This document shows, piece by piece, positions 17,782-25,420 of a stretch of DNA of 64,000 bases. Position numbers and translations under genes: made by a program. The notes under the pieces were generated by a model that worked only from the letters and a program-made list of their open reading frames with translations, made no database searches and had not been told where the DNA came from. Position 1 is the first letter of the stretch, and each line of letters starts with the position of its first letter. Source of the DNA: Bdellovibrionales bacterium (lineage in GTDB: Bacteria; Bdellovibrionota; Bdellovibrionia; Bdellovibrionales; UBA1609); contig JAHDFM010000012.1 of the NCBI GenBank assembly GCA_020628165.1, forward strand, positions 27,012-91,011, read 5' to 3'.

Positions 17782-19266
17782 TCAAACACGCTCAGCTTTG
17801 TACATGGCTAGAGCCTTTTCTCTTTGAGTTTTGTGATCAACGATGGGCTCTGGATATGTGGAATGACCAATTATAGGCTCGTGTAATTTTTTAGCTTCTA
17901 TATTGTTTAACTCTGGTAAAAACGTTTTTATATAGTGCCCGTCTTTATCGAACTTTTTACTTTGCGACCATGGGTTAAAGATTCGGAAGTAAGGCTGTGG
18001 ATCACAGCCAGTTGAGGCTGCCCATTGCCAACCACCATTGTTAGGTGCCAAATCACCATCGAGTAAGGTTTCCATAAAGTACTTTTCACCCCACTGCCAG
18101 TTAATTAATAGATCTTTTGTTAAGAAGGAAGCCACGATCATACGAACACGGTTGTGCATCCAGCCTGTGGTTTTAAGCTCGCGCATGCCAGCATCTACAA
18201 TAGGAAAGCCTGTTTTCCCATCTTTCCAGGCTTGAAAGTAATCTTCATTATTTTCCCACTTTAAATTTTTATACTTATCGAGAAAAGATTCACGCTCTAC
18301 ACGGGGATGACGATAAATAATATGGTAGTAAAACTCACGCCAAATCAACTCACTAAAGAAAACATCTCTTGAACTTTGTTTTTTTACGTAGGGCTGCAAA
18401 TTAAAGTAATGAATAATTTGAGGCACAGTGATGCTGCCATTTTTTAAGTACATAGAGAGTTTTGAAGTCCCTTTAACATTTGGAAAATCTCTAGTCTCGC
18501 CGTAATTGTCCAGCTTAACTTTAAAAGCCTGTAACTGCTCATAGGCTTTAAGGGAGCCACTCTCAGGGATGGGCACAGTCACTTTTTTTAAATTTTCTTG
18601 ATAATAAATGGATAAGTTATCTGGGTAGTTCATCTTACCAGCAAACAAATCTTGCCAGCTGTAATCAAATATTTTAGGAGCCATGTCATTTTTTAATTGC
18701 TCTAGATATTCAAAACCTTTTTTTTGTGAACTCACTCTTTTTTTGAATTCATCTTGAACATAGATAGACAACCATTTGCGAGCAAAAGGTGAATACACTT
18801 GGTATCCATTTAAATCTTTTTCTGATTTGTAAAGCTCGTGAGGTTCAATGGTCAGATGATCGCGAAAATCTACTGTTTTAATATTTTGTACTTCAAAAAA
18901 ATCTTTCAACTCATTGTCGCGTGCCACGGCAAAGGGTTCATAGTCTCTATTCCAAGTGATGAGCTCAGGAGTTCTAAGTTGGTGAGTCTTGAGTTTTTCA
19001 AGTAAATCTTTAAAAGCATCTTGTGGGCCAATATCTAAAACCAACAAATCTGAACCGATTTTGTTAAGCTCTGTCTTTAAAGACATTAGCGTTTCAATGA
19101 AAAACTGGAAACGGTTATAGGACATATCTGGCCTGGATAAAAACTTTTTATCAAAACAAAAAATACCTAAAACTTTTTTATCGTTTACTTTCCAGTTGTA
19201 CTTTAATGCTTTATTACCAGCGACTCGCAAATCTCGACGAAACCAATGAATTCCAAATTTTTCCAT
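17782..19266 (-). CDS. phrB: Cryptochrome/DNA photolyase
   Basis: 494 residues from ATG 19266; the open frame runs 31 codons further, but the N-terminal beta strand of the family starts at MEKFGIHWFRRDLR. Residues 1-150: photolyase antenna domain. Residues ~200-490: FAD domain with TSKLSMYL, FFSELIWREFYYHI, WKDGKTGFPIVDAGMREL, GWMHNRVRMIVASFL and GDLAPNNGGWQWAASTGCD, the FAD- and CPD-binding motifs. Repairs cyclobutane pyrimidine dimers with blue light. Trp residues for the electron-transfer chain are present. Class I CPD photolyase is likeliest; a cryptochrome function cannot be excluded. Confidence 0.93.
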   Translation of the reverse strand: MEKFGIHWFRRDLRVAGNKALKYNWKVNDKKVLGIFCFDKKFLSRPDMSYNRFQFFIETLMSLKTELNKIGSDLLVLDIGPQDAFKDLLEKLKTHQLRTPELITWNRDYEPFAVARDNELKDFFEVQNIKTVDFRDHLTIEPHELYKSEKDLNGYQVYSPFARKWLSIYVQDEFKKRVSSQKKGFEYLEQLKNDMAPKIFDYSWQDLFAGKMNYPDNLSIYYQENLKKVTVPIPESGSLKAYEQLQAFKVKLDNYGETRDFPNVKGTSKLSMYLKNGSITVPQIIHYFNLQPYVKKQSSRDVFFSELIWREFYYHIIYRHPRVERESFLDKYKNLKWENNEDYFQAWKDGKTGFPIVDAGMRELKTTGWMHNRVRMIVASFLTKDLLINWQWGEKYFMETLLDGDLAPNNGGWQWAASTGCDPQPYFRIFNPWSQSKKFDKDGHYIKTFLPELNNIEAKKLHEPIIGHSTYPEPIVDHKTQREKALAMYKAERV

Positions 19267-19471
19267 GCATCGATTTATATAGAACTCTCTGAATCTTGAC
19301 AATTTAAACTCTCGGGTAAAGTCATGATCCCTCAAAGTTTGTAAGCTTATCTGCCACATTGTTAAATCTGCTCAAGAAGCATTCACATTGAACTAGACCT
19401 TAGTTAGTGTTGTACAAATATTTTTGTAAACACCTAATAATATTGATAAATTATACAAAAAAGGAGCTAGC

Positions 19472-19945
19472 ATGCTAAAACTTTTGCCATTACTACTAAT
19501 TCCATTTTTCTTAATAGCTTGTGATGAAGAGGATGATGACAGTGTGACTGTTCAGATCACAAGATTTGAACAAGCCTCAAAACAAAATAAAATCTTTTTT
19601 AAAGATGACCGCAAAGCGGGCCTCGACAGTTATTTGCGATTTGCAGTTGATACCGTAAATGACCGCGTCACGATGACTGAATATTTAGAAAGCACCGATA
19701 GCCGAGGACCTAAGTATAAAGCTCAAGATCCAATCACTTTTTTCTGTGACAGTTCACAATGCAAAAGCTCTGAATTTGAAGACAGCTTTGAAACCATAGT
19801 GATTGATCCGAAATTGACAGAGGTTTTGGTTTCCAAGTATTTAATTGTCAATGAGAAAAATGAACTTAAAACTAGAACTCGCTACGTTAATGATGAAAAC
19901 CCAGATGAAGAAAACTTCACAAACAGTAACTACGATTACGAATAA
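19472..19945 (+). CDS. Acidic lipoprotein of unknown function
   Basis: A 157-residue protein with a strong AAAAAGGAG site. Signal MLKLLPLLLIPFFLIAC, Cys17, followed at once by an acidic cluster (DEEDDD). The Asp next to Cys would favour inner-membrane retention under the E. coli +2 rule; that rule may not hold here. One Cys pair (FFCDSSQCK). The gene ends 9 nt before the flavoprotein start, so an operon is likely. No family recognised. Confidence 0.7.
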   Translation: MLKLLPLLLIPFFLIACDEEDDDSVTVQITRFEQASKQNKIFFKDDRKAGLDSYLRFAVDTVNDRVTMTEYLESTDSRGPKYKAQDPITFFCDSSQCKSSEFEDSFETIVIDPKLTEVLVSKYLIVNEKNELKTRTRYVNDENPDEENFTNSNYDYE

Positions 19946-19954
19946 AGAAGCCCG

Positions 19955-21163
19955 TTGAAAAAAATAGCTATCATAGGCGGCGGAGCTGCCGGTTATTTTT
20001 GTGCCGCCAATCTCAAAAAATCAAATAAATATGAAGTGTCCCTGTTTGAACAGGGGCAACGTGTTCTTAAAAAAGTAAAAATCTCCGGCGGCGGGCGCTG
20101 TAATGTCACCCACAACATCTTTGAAGTTCGTCCTTTTGCAAGCAACTACCCTCGAGGAGAGAGAGAACTCATCTCCCCACTTCATCAGTTTCAGGCCAAA
20201 GACACACTGTCTTGGTTTTTAAAAAAAGACATTAAAATAATCGCTGAAAGTGATGGCCGCATGTTTCCAACAACTAATGACTCCCAAACGATCATTAACT
20301 GTTTAGAAAATGAAGCTAAAAAAAACCAAGTAAAAACGTATTTAAGTCACAAACTTGTTAGAATTGTTAACAAGGGAAACCGCTTTCAATTAGATTTTAA
20401 AAACAATGAGTCTCTTGAATTTGACCGCGTATTGATATGTACGGGAAGCTCTGAACAAGGTTATCAACTGGCTACACAACTTGGCCACAGCATCACCGAA
20501 AGAGCGCCCTCACTATTTAGTTTTAAAATAAAGCACCCAACCTTCAAAGACCTTTCTGGGATTAGTTTTGCTGACTGCCAGTTAAAACTTACCTTTAAAG
20601 ACAGTAAAAAGAGCTTTAAATCTTCTGGCCCTTTACTGATCACTCACTGGGGCCTCAGTGGACCAGCTATTTTAAAATTATCAGCATGGGCAGCCCGCGA
20701 GATGAAAGTTGCAAATTACAAGGCAACTCTTCATGTTGATCTCAAAGTTGCAAACTTACAAGGTGTTTTGAATGACTTTAAGTCTAACAAAGCCAAATCA
20801 AAAGTATCCAACGTTTTTCCGAACGAATTGCCAAAACGGTTTTGGCACAATCTCATTCAATATTTAAAAATTGATAGCGATAAACTTTGGGCAGACGTTA
20901 ATAAAAAAGAATTATCTGCAATGATGGATTCCATTGCAAAACTAGAATTGAACATCAATGGGCAAAATCGCTTTAAGGATGAGTTTGTAGAATGTGGTGG
21001 TGTGGCTCTCAAAGAGATCAATTTAAAAACTATGGAAAGTAAACTTGTACCAGGGCTTTATTTTGCAGGAGAAATTTTAGACGTCGACGGCGTTACTGGT
21101 GGTTTTAATTTTCAAAACGCTTGGACCACCTCCTGGATCACCGCTCAAAACATCACTCTGTAA
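19955..21163 (+). CDS. yhiN: HI0933/YhiN-family flavoprotein
   Basis: A 402-residue FAD protein starting with TTG 19955 behind AAAGAAG. N-terminal dinucleotide fold IAIIGGGAAGYFCA, then KVKISGGGRCNVTHN, a hallmark of this family, then FKSSGPLLITHWGLSGPAIL and the C-terminal ECGGVALKEINLKTMESKLVPGLYFAGEILDVDGVTGGFNFQNAW region, which closes the FAD site. Soluble, cytoplasmic. Physiological substrate of the family is not firmly known. Confidence 0.92.
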   Translation: MKKIAIIGGGAAGYFCAANLKKSNKYEVSLFEQGQRVLKKVKISGGGRCNVTHNIFEVRPFASNYPRGERELISPLHQFQAKDTLSWFLKKDIKIIAESDGRMFPTTNDSQTIINCLENEAKKNQVKTYLSHKLVRIVNKGNRFQLDFKNNESLEFDRVLICTGSSEQGYQLATQLGHSITERAPSLFSFKIKHPTFKDLSGISFADCQLKLTFKDSKKSFKSSGPLLITHWGLSGPAILKLSAWAAREMKVANYKATLHVDLKVANLQGVLNDFKSNKAKSKVSNVFPNELPKRFWHNLIQYLKIDSDKLWADVNKKELSAMMDSIAKLELNINGQNRFKDEFVECGGVALKEINLKTMESKLVPGLYFAGEILDVDGVTGGFNFQNAWTTSWITAQNITL

Positions 21164-21170
21164 AAAAACT

Positions 21171-21250
21171 GTCATCCTGAGCACAGCGAAGGACCTAAGC
21201 TCATAATTCAAAATTTCGCGATAAATACGTCGCTTCGTTCAGGATGACGG
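21171..21250. repeat. REPIN-like pair of inverted REP repeats, copy 2
   Basis: GTCATCCTGAGCACAGCGAA at 21171-21190 faces an inverted copy at 21231-21250 (CGCTTCGTTCAGGATGACGG), separated by about 40 nt. Together they could fold into one long stem. Located between the YhiN and AlkD-like genes, both on the plus strand. Confidence 0.7.
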
Positions 21251-21332
21251 TGCTCTGTTCAAAACTACAATCTTTGCTGGAATTAACATTTGAATGTGTA
21301 TATATAGTCTTAATTACAAAGTGAGAATCTCT

Positions 21333-22121
21333 ATGACAATTAGTAAAACAGAACTAAAAAAGTATTTAAATGAAGTAGAAAAACTATTTCTTAAGCTCGG
21401 CAAACCATTTAGTAAAGCTGACGAGGCCCGAAATAATGAGGCTAGTTTCAAAGGAACCAAGTACCGTATTTATAACATCAGTAACCCTCAGTATCAAAAA
21501 ATTTTAAAGATGCCTCTTTCGTTCAAAGATTTTAGTGACTCCGACAGAGCACAAATCTGGTCTTACATTTTTAAAAACACGAAATGGATGGGCGTTGGTA
21601 GTTTAGCGATTGACTACTTTAAACAATTCCAAAACAAAAAATCCTATGACCTTAGCAAAGACTGGAAACATTTAAAGTCCTGGGCGCCCCTCATTGAAAA
21701 CTGGGTGCACGGTGATATGCTGTGTGGGTTGTACTGTCACATTCTCGATAAAAAACCAGAAACGGTTTACCCTGAGCTGTTGAAGTGGTCGAAGGCGAAA
21801 AATCCTTGGAAAAATAGACTCGCCATGCTCAGTTTGCTTTATTATTACAACCCGAAAAGACAACTTCTCAGTTACAACAAGTATATTTCGATTATTAAAC
21901 CTCATATCTTGACAGACCATTACTATTTACAGAAAGCCGTTGGTTGGACACTGCGAGAATTGCAAAAACCGTATGGAAAACAAACTGGTCAATTTATAAA
22001 TAAAAACATCACTCAATTTTCGGCCATCTCATTCACAACTCTTGCTGAAAACATGCCAAAGCCAAGAAAAGAACGCCTTAAAAACTTACGCAAAAAACAT
22101 CGCAATCAAAAAGCTAAGTGA
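21333..22121 (+). CDS. AlkD-like DNA alkylation repair protein (HEAT-repeat)
   Basis: About 262 residues from ATG 21333 (the frame opens at 21294; neither start has a strong ribosome site). All-helical, rich in Lys and Trp, with features of the DNA_alkylation/AlkD family: IKNPQY-like KYRIYNISNPQYQ, LIENWVHGDMLCG where AlkD has a W..S.D.vD pattern, NRLAMLSLLYYY, and HYYLQKAVGWTLRELQ, the conserved K-A-x-G-W-x-L-R-E helix. AlkD proteins excise N3/N7-alkylpurines without base flipping. The C-terminus is very basic. The 3' end overlaps the convergent Gre-like gene by 8 bp. Confidence 0.82.
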   Translation: MTISKTELKKYLNEVEKLFLKLGKPFSKADEARNNEASFKGTKYRIYNISNPQYQKILKMPLSFKDFSDSDRAQIWSYIFKNTKWMGVGSLAIDYFKQFQNKKSYDLSKDWKHLKSWAPLIENWVHGDMLCGLYCHILDKKPETVYPELLKWSKAKNPWKNRLAMLSLLYYYNPKRQLLSYNKYISIIKPHILTDHYYLQKAVGWTLRELQKPYGKQTGQFINKNITQFSAISFTTLAENMPKPRKERLKNLRKKHRNQKAK

Positions 22122-22590
22122 TATTTAAAATTTCAAAATAATTGTTTTTAAATTTAAACTCATCACCAATGCTTTTTTTATACACGGCTTTACCAATTGG
22201 AGAGCTTAAAGTAATGATTTGAAACTTTGCTTGGGCATGCTCAACAACGACTCCTCCCTGAACAGGTAAAATGAAAAAGTTCTTTTCCTCGCCGTCATCA
22301 TCACTAACTTGAACGATCGTAAAAAGTTCAGCACTTGATTTTTGCTCGAGCTCTTCAGGCTTTACTTTCTTTAAATAAAATAATGACTCTTCAAGCTCCA
22401 TCACACGACGTGACTGAGCGCCCGCCAAGTAAGAAGCTTCTAAACCTCGTGTGTCGTATTTGTTTTCAGCTTTGGACTCTTCGTTGGTGGCGGCATCATG
22501 GGCCTCTTTTGCAGACTTAACTAAAGCCTGCAACCTTGCCTCAACATCAATGATCACTTTTTCAAGTAAATGGGATTTCGTCTTCATCAT
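22114..22590 (-). CDS. GreA/GreB-family transcription factor-like protein
   Basis: A 158-residue protein. N-terminal coiled coil (~1-75, with THEES-like AATNEESKAENKYDTRGLEAS at the hairpin tip) and C-terminal FKBP-like Gre domain ending FQIITLSSPIGKAVYKKSIGDEF, which matches the SPIGkAL.GKkvGDe motif. Probably binds the RNA polymerase secondary channel. The start is odd: ATGATG follows directly on the T-tract of the HiPIP terminator and there is no Shine-Dalgarno, so the mRNA may be near-leaderless. ATG 22587 is an alternative. Confidence 0.82.
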   Translation of the reverse strand: MMKTKSHLLEKVIIDVEARLQALVKSAKEAHDAATNEESKAENKYDTRGLEASYLAGAQSRRVMELEESLFYLKKVKPEELEQKSSAELFTIVQVSDDDGEEKNFFILPVQGGVVVEHAQAKFQIITLSSPIGKAVYKKSIGDEFKFKNNYFEILNIT

Positions 22591-22594
22591 AAAA

Positions 22595-22620
22595 AAAGGG
22601 AGTTAATAATAACTCCCTTT
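22595..22620 (-). terminator. HiPIP terminator abutting the Gre-like start codon
   Basis: A 10-bp stem (AAAGGGAGTT / AACTCCCTTT), 6-nt loop. On the minus strand a run of T leads directly into ATGATG of the Gre-like gene. It is 25 nt past the HiPIP stop. Confidence 0.8.
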
Positions 22621-22645
22621 AGTTTAAATCTATTTAAATTATAAA

Positions 22646-23053
22646 TTAAGCTTTTTTAGCCCAAGTTAAGCACCAACCTTTTTCAGCAACGTGCTTGCCT
22701 TTAACAGGAATCAACTGACAAGTTCCATAGTTTTTACCTTCAACGGGTTTATAAAACTGACAGTTAGAACATAACTGTTCACTGCCTTTGGTTCCTGGCT
22801 TGTCTGGTCTTTCAGCTTGAGTTGCATCGTGAACGTACTTCAACGACTTTGCTGTTGGGTGATCGAGTGAGATTAATGGATCGCCACTGCCAGCTTGAGC
22901 TGTAGCTTCAGGAGCTTTAGTCGTCGTCGTATTTGACGTTCCAGCCTCTCCTTTTTTGCCTTTATCAAAGCATCCAGTCACTCCTAAAAAGAGCCCAGAA
23001 GCCAATATATAACTGCTATTTTTTATTAATTTTCTTCGTGATATCATAGACAT
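22646..23053 (-). CDS. High-potential iron-sulfur protein (HiPIP), Tat-type lipoprotein
   Basis: A 135-residue HiPIP. The N-terminus SRRKLIKNS fits a Tat motif, followed by a hydrophobic helix ending LGVTGC (lipobox). After a Thr/Ala linker the HiPIP fold carries its four cluster Cys: LCSNCQFY, YGTCQLIP and KGWCLTW, with the expected spacing C-x2-C ... C ... C. HiPIPs hold a [4Fe-4S]3+/2+ centre and shuttle electrons in the periplasm. AAGGAG ribosome site before ATG 23053; own terminator. Confidence 0.93.
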   Translation of the reverse strand: MSMISRRKLIKNSSYILASGLFLGVTGCFDKGKKGEAGTSNTTTTKAPEATAQAGSGDPLISLDHPTAKSLKYVHDATQAERPDKPGTKGSEQLCSNCQFYKPVEGKNYGTCQLIPVKGKHVAEKGWCLTWAKKA

Positions 23054-23148
23054 AGAGATTCTCCTTGTGAATATCAGTTAGTTTTACGTAGGCTTTCATT
23101 TAATTTTCATTTAAGTTAAAGCATTTTAATAAATCTGGCTAGTACTTT

Positions 23149-24348
23149 TTGTTGAATTTAAAGTGTAAAGTTCTAATGATGATATTCGCGTTCGGTTTTT
23201 TTAGTATGTTTTTAGTGATGATCCCAGTCATTGTTCCACTGTTTATGGACCTTGGTATCGACATCAAAGACTTCCTCATCCTGCAAGCTTATTTTGGAAT
23301 CGTCGTTGCCATTGTTGAAGTTCCGTCAGGTTACATTTCTGATTTATGGGGACGAAAAAAAACACTTTTACTCGGCGCTTTTTTAGTGACCACCGCCGTG
23401 GGTTTTCTTTACTTTGTTGAAGGCTTTTATAACTTATTGATTTACCAAACAATTCTTGCAACCGGATTCAGTATGATTTCAGGAGCTGACATTGCGTTTC
23501 TTTATGACAACGCTGCAAAAGATCTTACTGACTTTAAAAAAACACAACTCATTTCAAATTACAGTGCTTCGAAATTGGCTGGTGAAACTACTGGTGCCAT
23601 TTTGGGTGGTCTGATTGCTGTCATGTCTTTAAAGTATGTCATCATCGGACAATTCATAGCTGATCTGTTTTTAATTTTATTTGCCTGTTTGCTCGTAGAA
23701 AAACCATTTGAACGCATGGCGAAAACAAGTCACCTCAACAATTTAAAATCAACGCTCAGAGTTTTTGTCGACAAAAAAGGACTGCTGTTATTAGCTGCAA
23801 ATGTTACCTTCTGGAGCCTCTCTACTTTTTCAGCAATATGGCTATTTCAAAAACAATGGAAAAATGACGGCATTGATTTGAAATTTTTTGGCTACATCTG
23901 GGCTTCATTCACTTTGACGAGTGCATTATTTTCGAAACTGACTCCAACTATTAAAAGGCGCATTGGCAATGTTGGTTGTTTGTTGATCGTGTCTTTGTTT
24001 CCCTTGATTGGCTATATCGGTATGGCAAATACAAGCTCTTTCACAGCTGCTATGTTTGGATACTTGTTTGCTATCAGTCGAAGTTTTAACTATGTGTTTT
24101 TGCGCAACGAACTTAATTTAAAAATAGAATCTAAATACAGAGCCACTTTTAACTCCATTCAAAGTTTAGCTTTCCGTCTTGGTTTTTTTGTGATTGGACC
24201 CACCTTAGGGTTTATAGTTAATGAGTATGGTATTCAGATTGGGTATAAGAGTTTACTTGTTTTATTCTCGGTGATCTTTTTGTTGTTCATGGTTCCGATG
24301 TTGAAGTTGAATCGAGATCAACCGGAGTTCTTTTCTTCTAATTATTAA
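23149..24348 (+). CDS. MFS transporter
   Basis: A 399-residue, 12-helix major facilitator. The A-motif between helices 2 and 3 reads GYISDLWGRKKTLL, and IVEVPSGYISD resembles drug- or sugar-efflux relatives. A basic loop (~190-205, FERMAKTSHLNNLKS) separates the halves. The frame begins at TTG 23149; ATG 23176 is an alternative but would strip the basic N-terminus from helix 1, and neither has a clear ribosome site. Substrate unknown. Confidence 0.87.
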   Translation: MLNLKCKVLMMIFAFGFFSMFLVMIPVIVPLFMDLGIDIKDFLILQAYFGIVVAIVEVPSGYISDLWGRKKTLLLGAFLVTTAVGFLYFVEGFYNLLIYQTILATGFSMISGADIAFLYDNAAKDLTDFKKTQLISNYSASKLAGETTGAILGGLIAVMSLKYVIIGQFIADLFLILFACLLVEKPFERMAKTSHLNNLKSTLRVFVDKKGLLLLAANVTFWSLSTFSAIWLFQKQWKNDGIDLKFFGYIWASFTLTSALFSKLTPTIKRRIGNVGCLLIVSLFPLIGYIGMANTSSFTAAMFGYLFAISRSFNYVFLRNELNLKIESKYRATFNSIQSLAFRLGFFVIGPTLGFIVNEYGIQIGYKSLLVLFSVIFLLFMVPMLKLNRDQPEFFSSNY

Positions 24349-24373
24349 TTTTTTTAGTGGTTTGCGCTTAATT

Positions 24374-24398
24374 CCCTCGCTTCGCTCAGAATGATGAC
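24374..24398. repeat. REP-like repeat, copy 3 (degenerate)
   Basis: CCCTCGCTTCGCTCAGAATG and following bases; the reverse complement begins GTCATCATTCTGAGCGAAGC. It sits between the convergent MFS and metallopeptidase genes. Confidence 0.6.
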
Positions 24399-24422
24399 AA
24401 AGCGCCGTCACCCTATGCAGAA

Positions 24423-25142
24423 TTAGAAATTGTATTTTTCTATTTGGTAGTGGTTTTTTTTGAGCCAAACTTCGTGGATTTTGTAATTAGGTGAGTATTT
24501 TTCTACGAGGCTCCAGAAAGTTTGGCTGTGGTTTTGGTGTTTCAAGTGACAAAGTTCATGAATGACAACGTACTCGATAACTTCTGGTGGGCAGAGTATA
24601 AGTTTCCAATTGAGACTGATGTTACCTTCACTACTGCAACTTCCCCATCTTGTCTTTTGAGCACGGAAGGAAACTTTTTTGGGATACAGTTGCATGCGCT
24701 CTGACTGTTCGTTCATAACTTTTGATAAGATTTCAATGCCTGACTTTTTATAAAAAGATTTTACAGCTTTAGTAATTTCACCTTGAGTATGGTGTGGATT
24801 TAATTGCACCTCAATACAATCACTGGTAATTCGGCACTTAACCCTTTGACCTTCACCATAACAAAACCTGAGTTGAATAGGTCTTGCAATAAATAAAACA
24901 GTTTCACCATCGCGATATTTAATGTTGGGAAATTTATTTTTTTCATCTTCAATGAGCTTTACGTTTTTTAATAGCCAGTCTCTTTGAGAATTTAAAAAGT
25001 GCAAAATGTGTTTTTTAAAAACCGTTTTTCCAGCCGTCACTTTGACTTGCCCATTAGGCTTAATCAATAAATTCATCGTGCGCTGAAACATGCGTCTTTG
25101 TACGACCACATCTATGTTTTCAAATCGAATGATCTCTTTCAC
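24423..25142 (-). CDS. YgjP/WLM-like zinc metallopeptidase (M48-type, DUF45)
   Basis: A 239-residue protein. The C-terminal ~130 residues carry the DUF45 core: KTRWGSCSSEGNISLNWKL, then PPEVIEYVVIHELCHLKHQNHSQTFW. This supplies HExxH (HELCH) and the third ligand about ten residues on (NHSQTFW). The N-terminal domain (residues 1-110) is the beta-rich region usual for YgjP (RRMFQRTMNLLIKPNGQVKV). Cytoplasmic; substrate unknown. Divergent from the SRP RNA/dnaX block. Confidence 0.9.
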   Translation of the reverse strand: MKEIIRFENIDVVVQRRMFQRTMNLLIKPNGQVKVTAGKTVFKKHILHFLNSQRDWLLKNVKLIEDEKNKFPNIKYRDGETVLFIARPIQLRFCYGEGQRVKCRITSDCIEVQLNPHHTQGEITKAVKSFYKKSGIEILSKVMNEQSERMQLYPKKVSFRAQKTRWGSCSSEGNISLNWKLILCPPEVIEYVVIHELCHLKHQNHSQTFWSLVEKYSPNYKIHEVWLKKNHYQIEKYNF

Positions 25143-25228
25143 ATTTGCAAGCTTACACCAATTTCACTCCCTCGACCTCTTTAAGTTTTGAACCTAAGTT
25201 ATTCTAGATACTTACAGGTTTTGCATTG

Positions 25229-25252
25229 AGCCAGAAAAGTGACTTTCTGGCT
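25229..25252 (+). other. Hairpin upstream of the SRP RNA
   Basis: A 9-bp stem (AGCCAGAAA / TTTCTGGCT) followed by TTACTTAT. No plus-strand gene ends just before it, so it may belong to the SRP RNA leader or to an unannotated short transcript. Confidence 0.35.
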
Positions 25253-25290
25253 TTACTTATGGGCCTCGCCCCTTTAGATTAAAGAATCTT

Positions 25291-25392
25291 GGGATCAGGT
25301 CCCATACAATAGCAAACCCAGTGAACTCCGCCAGGACCGGAAGGTAGCAACGGTAACTGAGATTCTATGTGATATGGGCCGCCTGGTCTCTT
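25291..25392 (+). ncRNA. ffs: Signal recognition particle RNA (4.5S type)
   Basis: Contains the conserved SRP apical core CCAGGACCGGAAGGTAGCAA at about 25331-25350 (asymmetric loop plus GNAR-type tetraloop region). Outer pairing GATCAGG 25293-25299 with CCTGGTC 25382-25388 and GGTCCCATA with TATGGGCC close a ~100-nt rod, then a T-rich stretch. Short form without an Alu domain. It forms the SRP with Ffh. Located just upstream of dnaX, a common bacterial arrangement. Ends are approximate. Confidence 0.92.
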
Positions 25393-25420
25393 TCTTTTTG
25401 GGTTTGAGGATCACTACGCA

